From positions 1-8,476 of the forward strand of contig USCR01000107.1 of assembly GCA_900553295.1 (NCBI GenBank): a stretch of 8,476 nucleotides of DNA. Direction: 5' to 3'. Numbering within the stretch: the first letter of the stretch is position 1; each line of letters opens with the position of its first letter. The notes beneath the pieces were generated by a model. It had not been told where the DNA came from. It ran no database searches and was given only the letters and a program-made list of their open reading frames with translations. The position numbers and the translations under genes were made by a program. This document shows positions 1 through 7,111 of the stretch, one piece after another. This DNA is from an uncultured Eubacteriales bacterium. Its GTDB lineage: Bacteria; Bacillota; Clostridia; Christensenellales; Aristaeellaceae.

Positions 1-60
1 CCAGGGGGCTTTCCGTTCCCCCCCTGGACCCCTTCGGGGGGGGGGGCGAAAGCCTTGCCT
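1..60. repeat. GC-homopolymer inverted-repeat cluster at the window edge
   Basis: This stretch is almost pure G/C runs with several nested self-complementary pieces. CCAGGGGG at 1-8 pairs with CCCCCTGG at 20-27, CCCC-TTC-GGGG forms a small hairpin at about 29-39, and GGCTTTC at 7-13 pairs with GAAAGCC at 48-54. It contains an uninterrupted run of 11 G (36-46) and a run of 7 C. No coding signal is visible. Short GC-rich repeats of this style occur between genes in gut clostridia and often end contigs. Whether this one is a dispersed repeat cannot be told from one copy, and the G-run length is probably unreliable. Confidence 0.5.
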
Positions 61-115
61 TGATGCAGTCCTTGCATGCTGCGAAACCAAAGGTTTCACC
101 TTTACATGGGCATAT

Positions 116-140
116 AAAAAAGGCACGCTTTTCCGCTGCC
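116..140 (-). terminator. Candidate rho-independent terminator of the trkA-trkH operon
   Basis: Read on the minus strand, GGCAGCGGAAAAGCGTGCC can fold (GGCA with TGCC, a bulged G, then CG with CG, and a loop of six). It is followed directly by six T, which lie as A at 116-121. It is about 40 bases past the trkH stop and has the classic hairpin-plus-U-tract order for minus-strand transcription. The stem is short and bulged, so it may act together with the stronger hairpin at 148-173. Confidence 0.5.
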
Positions 141-147
141 TATGGGT

Positions 148-173
148 GTGGCCGCTCCTTTCGGAGCGGCCAC
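148..173 (-). terminator. Strong GNRA-capped hairpin just after trkH
   Basis: GTGGCCGCTCC at 148-158 and GGAGCGGCCAC at 163-173 form a perfect 11-bp stem with a 4-base loop. On the minus strand the loop reads GAAA, a stable GNRA tetraloop, which suggests it works in the trkH transcript. It begins 7 bases past the trkH stop codon. There is no U tract right after it on the minus strand; a T run (178-182) follows it on the plus strand instead. It could therefore be a 3'-end stabilising hairpin, part of a composite terminator with 116-140, or a terminator for plus-strand transcription entering from the left. Confidence 0.55.
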
Positions 174-180
174 GCACTTT

Positions 181-1629
181 TTATTGCTTTTTCCAAATTG
201 CCGGATGGAACAGCGCCAGCATGGGGAAAATCTCCAACCTCCCCGCCAGCATCAGCAGGCTGAGCACCACCTTCGAGAAGGGGCTGTACCCGGTGAAATC
301 CTCCACGGGGCCAACGGCCCCCAGCCCCGGCCCCACGTTGCTCATGCAGGTAATGGCCGCGCTGAAGTTGGTCTCCAGATCATAAGTGCCCTCCAGGGAC
401 ACCAGCAGCGTCCCCAATAGCACCATGGTCACATAGACGAAAATGAAAGTCGCCGTTTCCTGTAGCAGCGTTTCCGAAACACCCTTGCCCTCAAAGCGCA
501 CGGTCTGCACCTTTCGGGGCTGGAAGGTGTGCCGCACCGCCCGCAGGCCCTGCTTGCACATCATGCCAATGCGGCATACCTTGATGCCGCCAGCGGTGGA
601 CCCGGCGCAGGAACCAATGAACATCAGAATGATAATGACCATCTTCGCCGCCACAGGCCACAGGTTGAAGTCCGCGGTGGCAAAGCCCGTGGTGGACATT
701 ACGCTGGACACCTGAAAGCCCGCATAGCGCAACGCCTGCACCCAGGAACCATACTGGGGAAGAATCATCACCGTTATCATCCCCGTGGCCACCAGGAAAA
801 TGCCCAGATACCAGCGCAGCTCCTCACTGCGCAGGGCGTCCCGCCAGCCGCCGGTGAGCAGCCGGTAATACAGGGCGAAGTTGGTGCCGAAAACCAGCAT
901 GAACGCGGTGATAATCAGGTCTATCCACCCGCTCTGGAAATATCCCACACTGGAAACATAGTTGCTGAAGCCGCCGGTGCCCGCCGTGCCCATGGCATGG
1001 ATCGCCGCGTCAAAGGGACCCATGCCCGCCACCATCAGCAGCGCAAACTCCACCATGGTCAGCGCCAGATAAATGATATAGAGAATCTTGGCCATGTCCC
1101 CGATCTTGGGCACAATCTTGCTCAGGGTGGGGCCGGGGCTTTCCGCCCGCACCAGGTGGGAGGTGCGGCCGCCCATCTTGGGCAGCAGGGCCAGGGTAAG
1201 CACCAGCACCCCCATGCCGCCAATCCAGTGGGTGAAGCTGCGCCAGAACATGATCCCGTGGGGCGCGCCCTCAAAGTGGGTGGTCACCGTGGCGCCGGTG
1301 GTGGTAAAGCCGGATACCGCCTCGAAAAACGCATCCTCATAGTTGGGCAGTTCGCCGCTGAAAACAAAGGGAAGCGCCCCAAAGGCGCTCAGCGCCACCC
1401 AGGACAGCGCCACCACCAGGAACCCCTCCCGGGCGCGGAAGTTCCGCTCCCGAGGCTGACAGCCAAAGCGCAGGGGCAGCCCCACCACCAGCAGCACCAG
1501 GATGGACTTTGCCAGGGCCATGGCATCCCCGTCCCCGTAGAACAGCGCAATGAGCAGCGCGGGGGCCATGGCCGCCGCCTCCACCAATAAAATCGCGCCC
1601 AGCAAATACCCTACCAATAATCTGTTCAT
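181..1629 (-). CDS. trkH: Trk-type potassium channel/transporter subunit TrkH
   Basis: This is an integral membrane K+ uptake subunit of 482 residues, the usual TrkH/KtrB length. The fold has four pore-loop repeats, and each filter segment is visible: SGFTTTGAT (106-114), GTAGTGGFS (214-222), MSTTGFAT (311-318) and CMSNVGPGLG (428-437). The glycine-rich, Lys-containing segment at 340-350 (SCAGSTAGGIK) matches the intramembrane gating loop of the third repeat, and GRLEIFPML (463-471) is the conserved C-terminal helix motif. The ATG start overlaps the trkA stop by 4 bases (ATGA), so translation is probably coupled; only a weak GAGG lies upstream inside trkA. It should partner with TrkA at the cytoplasmic membrane. 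I call it TrkH rather than KtrB because its partner is a full-length double-RCK TrkA. Nothing looks broken. Confidence 0.95.
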   Translation of the reverse strand: MNRLLVGYLLGAILLVEAAAMAPALLIALFYGDGDAMALAKSILVLLVVGLPLRFGCQPRERNFRAREGFLVVALSWVALSAFGALPFVFSGELPNYEDAFFEAVSGFTTTGATVTTHFEGAPHGIMFWRSFTHWIGGMGVLVLTLALLPKMGGRTSHLVRAESPGPTLSKIVPKIGDMAKILYIIYLALTMVEFALLMVAGMGPFDAAIHAMGTAGTGGFSNYVSSVGYFQSGWIDLIITAFMLVFGTNFALYYRLLTGGWRDALRSEELRWYLGIFLVATGMITVMILPQYGSWVQALRYAGFQVSSVMSTTGFATADFNLWPVAAKMVIIILMFIGSCAGSTAGGIKVCRIGMMCKQGLRAVRHTFQPRKVQTVRFEGKGVSETLLQETATFIFVYVTMVLLGTLLVSLEGTYDLETNFSAAITCMSNVGPGLGAVGPVEDFTGYSPFSKVVLSLLMLAGRLEIFPMLALFHPAIWKKQ

Positions 1630-2990
1630 CGATGAATAACCTCGTTCAGGTCATCAATGCCGTTTTCGCAGGCAATGACAACAACCCGGTCCCCGTCCTC
1701 AATATGGTCGTCGCCAAAGGGTACGATCACCTTGCTCTGGCGGACAATCACCGCCACCAGGGTGCCGGGGCGCACCACCAGGTTTTTCAGGGGAATACCG
1801 ATATAGGGGTCTTTCCCCCGGGCAATGAATTCCATGGCCTCCGCCTTGCCGTTCATCAGCCGGTAGAGGCGCTCCACCTTGGTGCCCTCGCCATTGACCC
1901 GGGCGCGCACATAGCGCAGGATAGCCGTGCAGGTGCTGGCCTTGGGGCTGACAATGCTGTCCAGCCCCATGCCGCTGATAATATCCGCATAGGCTACGCG
2001 GTTGTTTTTCACAATCACCTTGGGCACGCCTTCCTTGACGGCAAAAAGACCGGTCATCAGGTTTTCCTCGTCCCGGTCGCACAGGGCCACGAAGGCGTCC
2101 ATCTGCTGAAGGCCCTCCTGCTCCAGCAGCTCCTGATCGGTGCCGTCGCCATAGATCACATTGACATCGGGCAGGGATTCGCTGAGGTCATTGGCTTTTT
2201 TTTCATTGATTTCAATCATCGACACGTGAATGCCCATGGGAACGATCATCTTGGCCAGATAGTAGCTGATGCGACCGCCGCCCAGCAGCATCACGTTTTT
2301 CACACGCAGGGAGTTTTTGCCCAGGTAACGGAAGTAGGAGGTAATGGTTACCATATCGGCGGCCACATGCACCCGGTCACCGGCGCGGATGATAAAATCG
2401 CCGTTGGGAATCACCACATTTCCCTCGCGCTCCACCGCGGCATAAAGCACCTGGGGCAGGCCGTTGAGTTTGCGCGGAAGGTCCTTGAGCGCGTGGCCCA
2501 CCACCACATCGTGCTCCTGCGCGCGGAACTCCACCATCTCCACCCGCCCCTTGGCAAAGGATTCGATGTTGCTGGCAAAGGGAAAGCGTAGCAGCCGGCT
2601 GATTTCCAGCGCGGTGGCACGCTCGGGATTGACCGGCATGTCGATGCCCATCTCGCGCTGCAAAAGCGTCAGGCTGTCGTTGTATTCAGGGTCACGGATG
2701 CGGGCGATGGAGTACTTGGTTCCCAGCTTTTTGGCCACCAGGCAGCAAAGCATGTTGGTTTCGTCGCTGGCGGTGGCGGCAATGATGATATCCGCCTTGT
2801 CAGCCCCCGCGTCCACCAAAGTGGCGGCGTTGGCCCCGTTGCCACGCACGCACAGCACATCCAGCGTATCCTCGCTGCGCTGGAGGACTTCCTCGCTGCG
2901 GTCCACAATGACCACGTCATGCCCCTCTCGTGCGAGATGTTCCGCCAGCGTATGACCTACTTTGCCGTCACCAACCACCAGGATTCGCAT
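1626..2990 (-). CDS. trkA: Trk system K+ uptake regulatory subunit TrkA (tandem RCK domains)
   Basis: This is a cytoplasmic nucleotide-binding gating subunit of the Trk K+ uptake system. From the ATG at 2990 it is 454 residues, close to the E. coli TrkA length, and consists of two RCK_N/RCK_C pairs. The first Rossmann fold shows GDGKVG (7-12) with the ribose-binding acid D30. The second shows LLGGGRIS (235-242) with E260; the third glycine of the second GxGxxG is Ser. RCK_C domains lie at about 141-223 and 370-452. A longer reading from a TTG at 3023 adds 11 residues but has no ribosome site, whereas GGAGG sits 8 bases before the ATG at 2990, so I chose the latter. It is first in a two-gene operon with trkH, overlapping it by 4 bases, and has its own extended -10 promoter upstream. 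The tandem RCK layout separates it from single-RCK KtrA. Confidence 0.95.
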   Translation of the reverse strand: MRILVVGDGKVGHTLAEHLAREGHDVVIVDRSEEVLQRSEDTLDVLCVRGNGANAATLVDAGADKADIIIAATASDETNMLCCLVAKKLGTKYSIARIRDPEYNDSLTLLQREMGIDMPVNPERATALEISRLLRFPFASNIESFAKGRVEMVEFRAQEHDVVVGHALKDLPRKLNGLPQVLYAAVEREGNVVIPNGDFIIRAGDRVHVAADMVTITSYFRYLGKNSLRVKNVMLLGGGRISYYLAKMIVPMGIHVSMIEINEKKANDLSESLPDVNVIYGDGTDQELLEQEGLQQMDAFVALCDRDEENLMTGLFAVKEGVPKVIVKNNRVAYADIISGMGLDSIVSPKASTCTAILRYVRARVNGEGTKVERLYRLMNGKAEAMEFIARGKDPYIGIPLKNLVVRPGTLVAVIVRQSKVIVPFGDDHIEDGDRVVVIACENGIDDLNEVIHR

Positions 2991-3054
2991 ACATCCATCC
3001 TCCGTATCCACAAAGCGGTACAAATCATCAAAGGGATTTCAATCGCAGTGTATC

Positions 3055-3063
3055 ATTATAGCA
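3055..3063 (-). promoter_or_regulatory. Extended -10 promoter of trkA-trkH
   Basis: On the minus strand TGC-TATAAT (3063-3055) is a perfect -10 hexamer with the TGn extension. No good -35 is present at 16-18 bases upstream (TTTCAT at best), which is usual for extended -10 promoters. The predicted start near 3048 would give a leader of about 58 bases before the trkA ATG. The promoter lies in the 128-base gap after the MATE gene, where I see no terminator, so read-through from the MATE gene is also possible. Confidence 0.7.
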
Positions 3064-3118
3064 TATCATGGGGTAAAATGAAATGCCTGCGCCCTCTGCT
3101 TTCCACTCCGCCCTGTTT

Positions 3119-4450
3119 TTAACGGGTTCTTAGCGATGTCATGGAATGTTTTAAGGCCATCAGACCTGTCGCATCCGCCACCGCCCACCCGATGGGAATG
3201 GCCCACCATACCGCGTCCAGCCCCCATGAGGGAGCCAGCCAGTAGGCCAGCGCCACGCGCAGGCCCAGCGAAATCACGGTCAGCACGATGCTCATGCCCG
3301 CCCGCTCCAGGCCGCGGTAGGTGGCATAGAGCAGAAACAAAAGGCCGATGCCCACATAACACAGGCCCTCTGTGCGCAGGTAATGCACGCCCACCGCCAT
3401 GACATCGTTCTGCGAGGGATCAATGAAGATGCTCAGCAGCGGCACGGCAAAGATCCCCACCACCGCCGATACCAGCGCACAGAAGCCCAGGGACATCACG
3501 GCCGCTTCCCGAAGGCCCCGCCGCACCCGGTCGGCGCGGCCGGCGCCGGCATTCTGCGCCACAAAAGTGGCGAACCCGTTGGCAAAGTCCTGTGCGGGCG
3601 CGTAGGCAAACGCGTCGATTTTCACGCCTGCCGCGAAGGCGGCCATCACGTTTACGCCAAAGCTGTTGACCAGGCTTTGGATCATCAGAATGCCGAAATT
3701 CATGATGGACTGCTGCGCGCCCGTGAGCACGGAAACCACCGCGATGCGCCTGATAAGCGGCCCGTCCGGCCTCAGGTGGCGAATGCCGGGGCGCAGGTCC
3801 CCCATTTTCAGGAGAGAATATACGACGATCCCGGCCGCGCTTGCCGCCTGGGCGATCACCGTCGCAAGGGCGGCACCCTCCACCCCCCAGCCCAGGCCTG
3901 TGACAAACCACAAATCCAGCGCGATATTCATCACCGCAGCGCACAGCAAAAACCACAGCGCCGCCGCGGAATTTCCCACGCTGCGCAGAGCGGTGGCAAA
4001 AAAGTTATACAGAAATGTAAAGCCAATGCCCCAGAATATGATTTGCAGGTAACCGCGCAGATCTTCCACGGCCTCGGCAGGCACCCGCATCCACACCATC
4101 AGGCTGTCCAGCAGGGCAAAAGCCGCCGCCGCCAGCGCCAGCGCCGCCAGCGCAATCCCCACGAAGGCGTTGCCCATGGCACGGCGCAGGCCCTCGCGGT
4201 CCCCCTGGCCGTAAAGTTGGCTCATGACCACCCCGCTGCCCATGCACAGGCCCAGAAGCAGGCTGGTGAGCAGCGTCATCAGCGAAAAGGCGCTGCCTAC
4301 GGCGGCCAGCGCCACGCTGCCCAGGAAGCGTCCCACTACCCAGGTATCCACAATATTGTAGCACTGCTGAAGCAGGTTGCCCGCAATCAGCGGAAGGCTG
4401 AAAAGAACCAGTCCCTTGCGAATGCTGCCGCGGGTCAGATCGCGTTCCAA
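3119..4450 (-). CDS. MATE-family multidrug/metabolite efflux transporter (TTG start)
   Basis: This is a polytopic inner membrane exporter of the multi-antimicrobial extrusion family, driven by Na+ or H+. From the chosen start it has 443 residues, typical for MATE, and is arranged as two six-helix halves. Recognisable family segments are NIVDTWVVGRFLG (32-44) in the first helix, GNSAAALWF and DLWFVTGLGWGVEGAALATV mid-protein, and the second-half AFAAGVKIDAFAYAPAQDF followed by VAQNAGAG. The start is TTG at 4450: it gives the usual MERDLT-GSI-KGL N-terminus and has GGAGG at 4458-4462 with 7-base spacing. In-frame ATGs further up (4642, 4573) would run through the neighbouring small gene and a terminator, so I reject them. 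It has its own promoter and is not cotranscribed with feo if that terminator works. The substrate cannot be inferred; it is not obviously linked to iron or potassium. Confidence 0.92.
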   Translation of the reverse strand: MERDLTRGSIRKGLVLFSLPLIAGNLLQQCYNIVDTWVVGRFLGSVALAAVGSAFSLMTLLTSLLLGLCMGSGVVMSQLYGQGDREGLRRAMGNAFVGIALAALALAAAAFALLDSLMVWMRVPAEAVEDLRGYLQIIFWGIGFTFLYNFFATALRSVGNSAAALWFLLCAAVMNIALDLWFVTGLGWGVEGAALATVIAQAASAAGIVVYSLLKMGDLRPGIRHLRPDGPLIRRIAVVSVLTGAQQSIMNFGILMIQSLVNSFGVNVMAAFAAGVKIDAFAYAPAQDFANGFATFVAQNAGAGRADRVRRGLREAAVMSLGFCALVSAVVGIFAVPLLSIFIDPSQNDVMAVGVHYLRTEGLCYVGIGLLFLLYATYRGLERAGMSIVLTVISLGLRVALAYWLAPSWGLDAVWWAIPIGWAVADATGLMALKHSMTSLRTR

Positions 4451-4471
4451 AAAAAGACCTCCCTGCCGGAT

Positions 4472-4489
4472 TACACTACGCACAGTGTA
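4472..4489. promoter_or_regulatory. Perfect inverted repeat over the MATE promoter, candidate operator
   Basis: TACACT-ACGCAC-AGTGTA is an exact 6-6-6 dyad. On the minus strand its first arm is also the -10 hexamer TACACT, so a bound dimer would cover the -10 and the start site. This placement and symmetry fit a repressor operator for the exporter gene. TetR, MarR and BlaI/CopY-type regulators use TACA..TGTA-rich dyads, but no regulator gene is present in the window, so the protein is unknown. Confidence 0.5.
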
Positions 4490-4512
4490 GCACAGACGCG
4501 GGGCAAAGGCAA
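4484..4512 (-). promoter_or_regulatory. Sigma-A-type promoter of the MATE gene
   Basis: On the minus strand TTGCCT (4512-4507) and TACACT (4489-4484) are separated by exactly 17 bases, each matching 4 of 6 consensus positions. A start near 4477 would give a leader of about 27 bases, including the GGAGG that precedes the TTG start codon. The promoter begins just past the U tract of the upstream feo terminator, which supports an independent transcription unit. Confidence 0.6.
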
Positions 4513-4523
4513 TGTGAGGGCGC

Positions 4524-4555
4524 AAAAAAGGAGGGAGGGCAAAGGCCCTCCCTCC
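4524..4555 (-). terminator. Strong rho-independent terminator of the feo operon
   Basis: On the minus strand GGAGGGAGGGC (4555-4545), loop CTTT and GCCCTCCCTCC (4540-4530) form a perfect 11-bp stem. Six T follow immediately (4529-4524). It begins 5 bases past the stop codon of the small Cys-rich gene and ends the feoA-feoA-feoB transcript cleanly before the MATE promoter. Confidence 0.93.
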
Positions 4556-4560
4556 AAATA

Positions 4561-4695
4561 TCAGTGTCCGCATCCGGAGCAGCGCGAGCAGTCGCCTCCG
4601 CAGCTGCACCCGCCCTTTCTGCGGTCCCGGACCATCTTCCATACGGCGGCCGCAACCGCCAGCAGCACCACGCCGCCTACAATCAAGGTTGCCAT
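4561..4695 (-). CDS. FeoB-associated Cys-rich membrane protein (44 aa)
   Basis: This very short gene encodes 44 residues. An N-terminal hydrophobic helix (about 3-18: TLIVGGVVLLAVAAAV) is followed by a basic stretch (WKMVRDRRKG) and a cysteine-rich tail, CSCGGDCSRCSGCGH, with five Cys (30, 32, 36, 39, 42) and a terminal His. This architecture and the position 34 bases after feoB match the FeoB-associated Cys-rich membrane protein family of Firmicutes. It is presumed to sit in the membrane beside FeoB and may hand over or bind Fe(II); the exact role is not established. AAGGAG lies about 10 bases before the ATG. The feo terminator begins just after the stop, so it is the last gene of the feo operon. 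Confidence 0.88.
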   Translation of the reverse strand: MATLIVGGVVLLAVAAAVWKMVRDRRKGGCSCGGDCSRCSGCGH

Positions 4696-4729
4696 ATTCA
4701 CGCAGCTCCTTTCCTGATATTCCGGATGG

Positions 4730-7060
4730 TTATGCCTCCACGCTGACCTTTTGGGTCAGATGGTTCTCATCATAGCGGTTGGGCCGCGCCAGCAGATAGA
4801 TCAGCCCCGCCAGAAGCACCAGCGCAACCGCCGTCCACACCGTGAAGCCCGCGCCCGCCAGCAACAGCCCCAGCCGGAACACGATCAGCGCGATCACATA
4901 GGCGAACACGCACTGGTAGCCGATGGCAAACCACGTCCAGCGGGCGTTGTTCATCTCGCGCTTGATGGCGCCGATCGCCGCAAAGCACGGGGCGCACAGG
5001 AGGTTGAAAATCATGAAGGCAAAGGCCGCAAGCCTGCCGTAACCGCCGGACATCTCATCAAAGTTCTGAGCGATGGGGCTGAGGCCCTGCTCCACTTCCT
5101 CCTCGGAGCCCTCTTCCAGCAGCGTGGCGGTATCGCGCTCGTCGGTATCGGTGTTGTAGAGGATGCCAAAGACGTTGACAACCTCCTCCTTTGCCACCAG
5201 ACCCAGCACCGTGGCCACCGTGGGCTTCCAGTCGCCGAATCCCAGCGGCTCAAACACGGGCGCCACTGCGGAGCCCACGCGGCCCAGAATGCTGTTGTCG
5301 GTATTTTCGACGGCGCCGAAGGTGACGGGCGCATCGACGGTCTCCACCACCTCCGCGTCCGCGGCCATCGCATCCTCCGGGATCCGGGCCTCCCAGCCGT
5401 AGCCCTGCATGAACCAGATCACGATGGCGGAAACCAGAATCACCGTGCCCGCGCGCTTGATGAAGCTCCAGCCGCGCTCCCACATGGAATGCAGCACGTT
5501 TTTGGCGGACGGCGCATGGTAGGCGGGCAGCTCCATGACGAAGGGAGCGGGATCGCCCGCGAAGATGCGGGTCTTTTTGAGGATGATGCCGCTGATGACG
5601 ATGGCGGCCACACCGATGAAATACGCGGAGGTTGCCACCCAGCCCGCATTGTGGAACAGCGCGCCGGCGATGAGGCCGATAATGGGCATCTTGGCGCCGC
5701 AGGGGATGAAGGTGGTGGTAAGGATGGTCATCTTGCGGTCGCGGTCGTTTTCAATGGTGCGCGAGGCCATCACGCCCGGCACGCCGCAGCCGGTGCCGAT
5801 CAGCATGGGGATGAAGCTCTTGCCCGACAGGCCGAACTTGCGGAAGATGCGGTCCATGATGAAGGCGATACGGGCCATGTAGCCCACGTCCTCCAGAATG
5901 GCCAGCATGAAGAACAGCACCAGCATCTGGGGCACAAAGCCAATCACCGCGCCCACACCGGCAATGATACCGTCACAGATCAGCCCCGTGAGCCAGCCCG
6001 CGGTGCCGATGCCCGTAAGCCACCCCCGCACGGGCTCCTGTATCCACTCCGCCACGAATACGTCATTGGTAAAGTCGGTGACGATGGTGCCGATGCTGGA
6101 TACGGCAATGTAGTACACCACGGCCATCACCGCCACAAAGATGGGCAGGGCCAGCCAGCGGTTGGTCACCACCCGGTCGATCTTGTCCGAGGTGGTCAGC
6201 GCGCCCTTGGGGCGGCCTTTTTTAACGCAGGTGGACACCAGCCGGTTGATATAGGCATAGCGCTGGTTGGTGATGATGGATTCCGCATCGTCGTCCATCT
6301 CGGCTTCGCAATCCTTGATGGTGCTTTCGATGGCGGAGCGGATGCCGGCGGGAAGGTTCAGTTCCTCCCGTACCTTTTCGTCTCGCTCAAAGAGCTTGAT
6401 GGCATACCAGCGGGCGAGGTGGTCAGGTACGATACCGCCCTCGTGCCGGCTGCCGTCGGCGTGATGGTGATGCACGGCTTCCTGCCCGTCGCGGTGCGTG
6501 ATCAGATCCTCGATATGCGCCAGGGCGTGCTCCACGCTCCCGGCAAACACATGCGGCGGTTCGCCTGCTTTCTTGCCCGCCAGCTGCGCGGCCTTCCGGG
6601 CCACCTCGCGGCTGCCCTCGCCCCGAAGGGCGCTGGTTTCCACCACTTCGCAGCCCAGCGCCTCGCCCAGCTTTTTCAGATTGATCTGATCGCCGTTCTT
6701 GCGGGTCACGTCGATCATGTTCAGGGCGATGATCATGGGAATCCCCAGCTCGGCCAGCTGCGTGGTCAGGTACAGGTTGCGCTCGATGTTGGTGGCGTCC
6801 ACGATGTTGAGGATGGCGTCCGGCCGCTGGTTTACCAGATAGTCGCGAGCGATCACCTCCTCCAGCGTATAGGGCGAAAGGCTGTAGATGCCGGGCAGGT
6901 CCTGGATGACGACATCCGGTTCGCCTTTCAGCCTGCCCTCCTTCTTTTCCACCGTCACGCCCGGCCAGTTGCCAACGTACTGGTTGGAACCGGTCAGGTC
7001 ATTGAACATGGTGGTTTTACCGCAGTTTGGATTGCCCGCCAGGGCGATCTTTGTGGACAT
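4730..7060 (-). CDS. feoB: Ferrous iron transport protein FeoB
   Basis: This is the main Fe(II) uptake permease, 776 residues, with an N-terminal GTPase domain and a polytopic membrane domain. The G motifs are complete: G1 GNPNCGKT (9-16), G2 Thr in GVTVE (34-38), G3 DLPG (54-57), G4 NMID (114-117) and G5 SALRG (143-147). The membrane part shows the two gate repeats: GTGCGVPGVMASRTIENDR (422-440) with FIPCGAKMP (451-459), and LVAKEEVVNVFG (621-632) with CAPCFAAIGAIKRE (689-702). Oddities are a His cluster VHHHHADGSRH (196-206) between the G domain and the helical linker, and acidic loops at about 564-590 and 636-670. AGGAGG sits 7 bases before the ATG. It lies 51 bases after the second feoA and before the Cys-rich partner gene. 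It is intact, with all expected catalytic motifs. Confidence 0.97.
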   Translation of the reverse strand: MSTKIALAGNPNCGKTTMFNDLTGSNQYVGNWPGVTVEKKEGRLKGEPDVVIQDLPGIYSLSPYTLEEVIARDYLVNQRPDAILNIVDATNIERNLYLTTQLAELGIPMIIALNMIDVTRKNGDQINLKKLGEALGCEVVETSALRGEGSREVARKAAQLAGKKAGEPPHVFAGSVEHALAHIEDLITHRDGQEAVHHHHADGSRHEGGIVPDHLARWYAIKLFERDEKVREELNLPAGIRSAIESTIKDCEAEMDDDAESIITNQRYAYINRLVSTCVKKGRPKGALTTSDKIDRVVTNRWLALPIFVAVMAVVYYIAVSSIGTIVTDFTNDVFVAEWIQEPVRGWLTGIGTAGWLTGLICDGIIAGVGAVIGFVPQMLVLFFMLAILEDVGYMARIAFIMDRIFRKFGLSGKSFIPMLIGTGCGVPGVMASRTIENDRDRKMTILTTTFIPCGAKMPIIGLIAGALFHNAGWVATSAYFIGVAAIVISGIILKKTRIFAGDPAPFVMELPAYHAPSAKNVLHSMWERGWSFIKRAGTVILVSAIVIWFMQGYGWEARIPEDAMAADAEVVETVDAPVTFGAVENTDNSILGRVGSAVAPVFEPLGFGDWKPTVATVLGLVAKEEVVNVFGILYNTDTDERDTATLLEEGSEEEVEQGLSPIAQNFDEMSGGYGRLAAFAFMIFNLLCAPCFAAIGAIKREMNNARWTWFAIGYQCVFAYVIALIVFRLGLLLAGAGFTVWTAVALVLLAGLIYLLARPNRYDENHLTQKVSVEA

Positions 7061-7085
7061 ACCGCCGCCTCCTAAATGTTTGTTA

Positions 7086-7098
7086 TGGCTAACTCACG
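7086..7098. repeat. TGAGTTAG element, copy in the feoA-feoB gap
   Basis: On the minus strand this reads CGTGAGTTAGCCA. It matches the element at 7592-7604 at 12 of 13 positions. It lies in the 51-base gap upstream of feoB, next to a seven-T run (minus strand) just after the feoA stop. The overlapping GTTATGGCTAAC (7082-7093) is a GTTA-N4-TAAC dyad. It could be a second binding site of the operon's regulator or an RNA element; no clear promoter or hairpin accompanies it. Confidence 0.4.
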
Positions 7099-7111
7099 GA
7101 GAAAAAAAGAA

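Noticed and set aside
1..180. Short plus-strand open frames at the left edge
   Set aside because: They read through homopolymers, the trkH terminator hairpins and the antisense of trkH, have no ribosome site and encode nothing recognisable.
529..2591. Long plus-strand frames opposite trkH (353 codons) and trkA (319 codons)
   Set aside because: Both are antisense shadows with unlikely amino acid composition and lie opposite well-conserved genes.
2991..3023. N-terminal extension of trkA from TTG at 3023
   Set aside because: There is no ribosome site in front of it, while a GGAGG stands 8 bases before the ATG at 2990 and the TrkA fold begins exactly there (MRILVVGDG).
3383..4717. A 444-codon open frame on the plus strand opposite the MATE gene
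   Set aside because: It is a shadow of the MATE coding strand. The product is His/Arg/Gln-rich without family features, and it runs through the feo terminator and the small Cys-rich gene.
4751..7075. A 774-codon open frame on the plus strand opposite feoB
   Set aside because: It mirrors feoB codon by codon, which is common in GC-rich DNA with biased third positions. Its translation is a low-complexity mix of His, Gly, Arg, Gln and Ala with no recognisable domain, and feoB itself is intact with all motifs.
7102..7108. Seven-T run (minus strand) right after the second feoA as a terminator inside the feo operon
   Set aside because: I find no stable hairpin directly before it, and feoB follows with a strong ribosome site. 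A U run alone is not enough to call a terminator.
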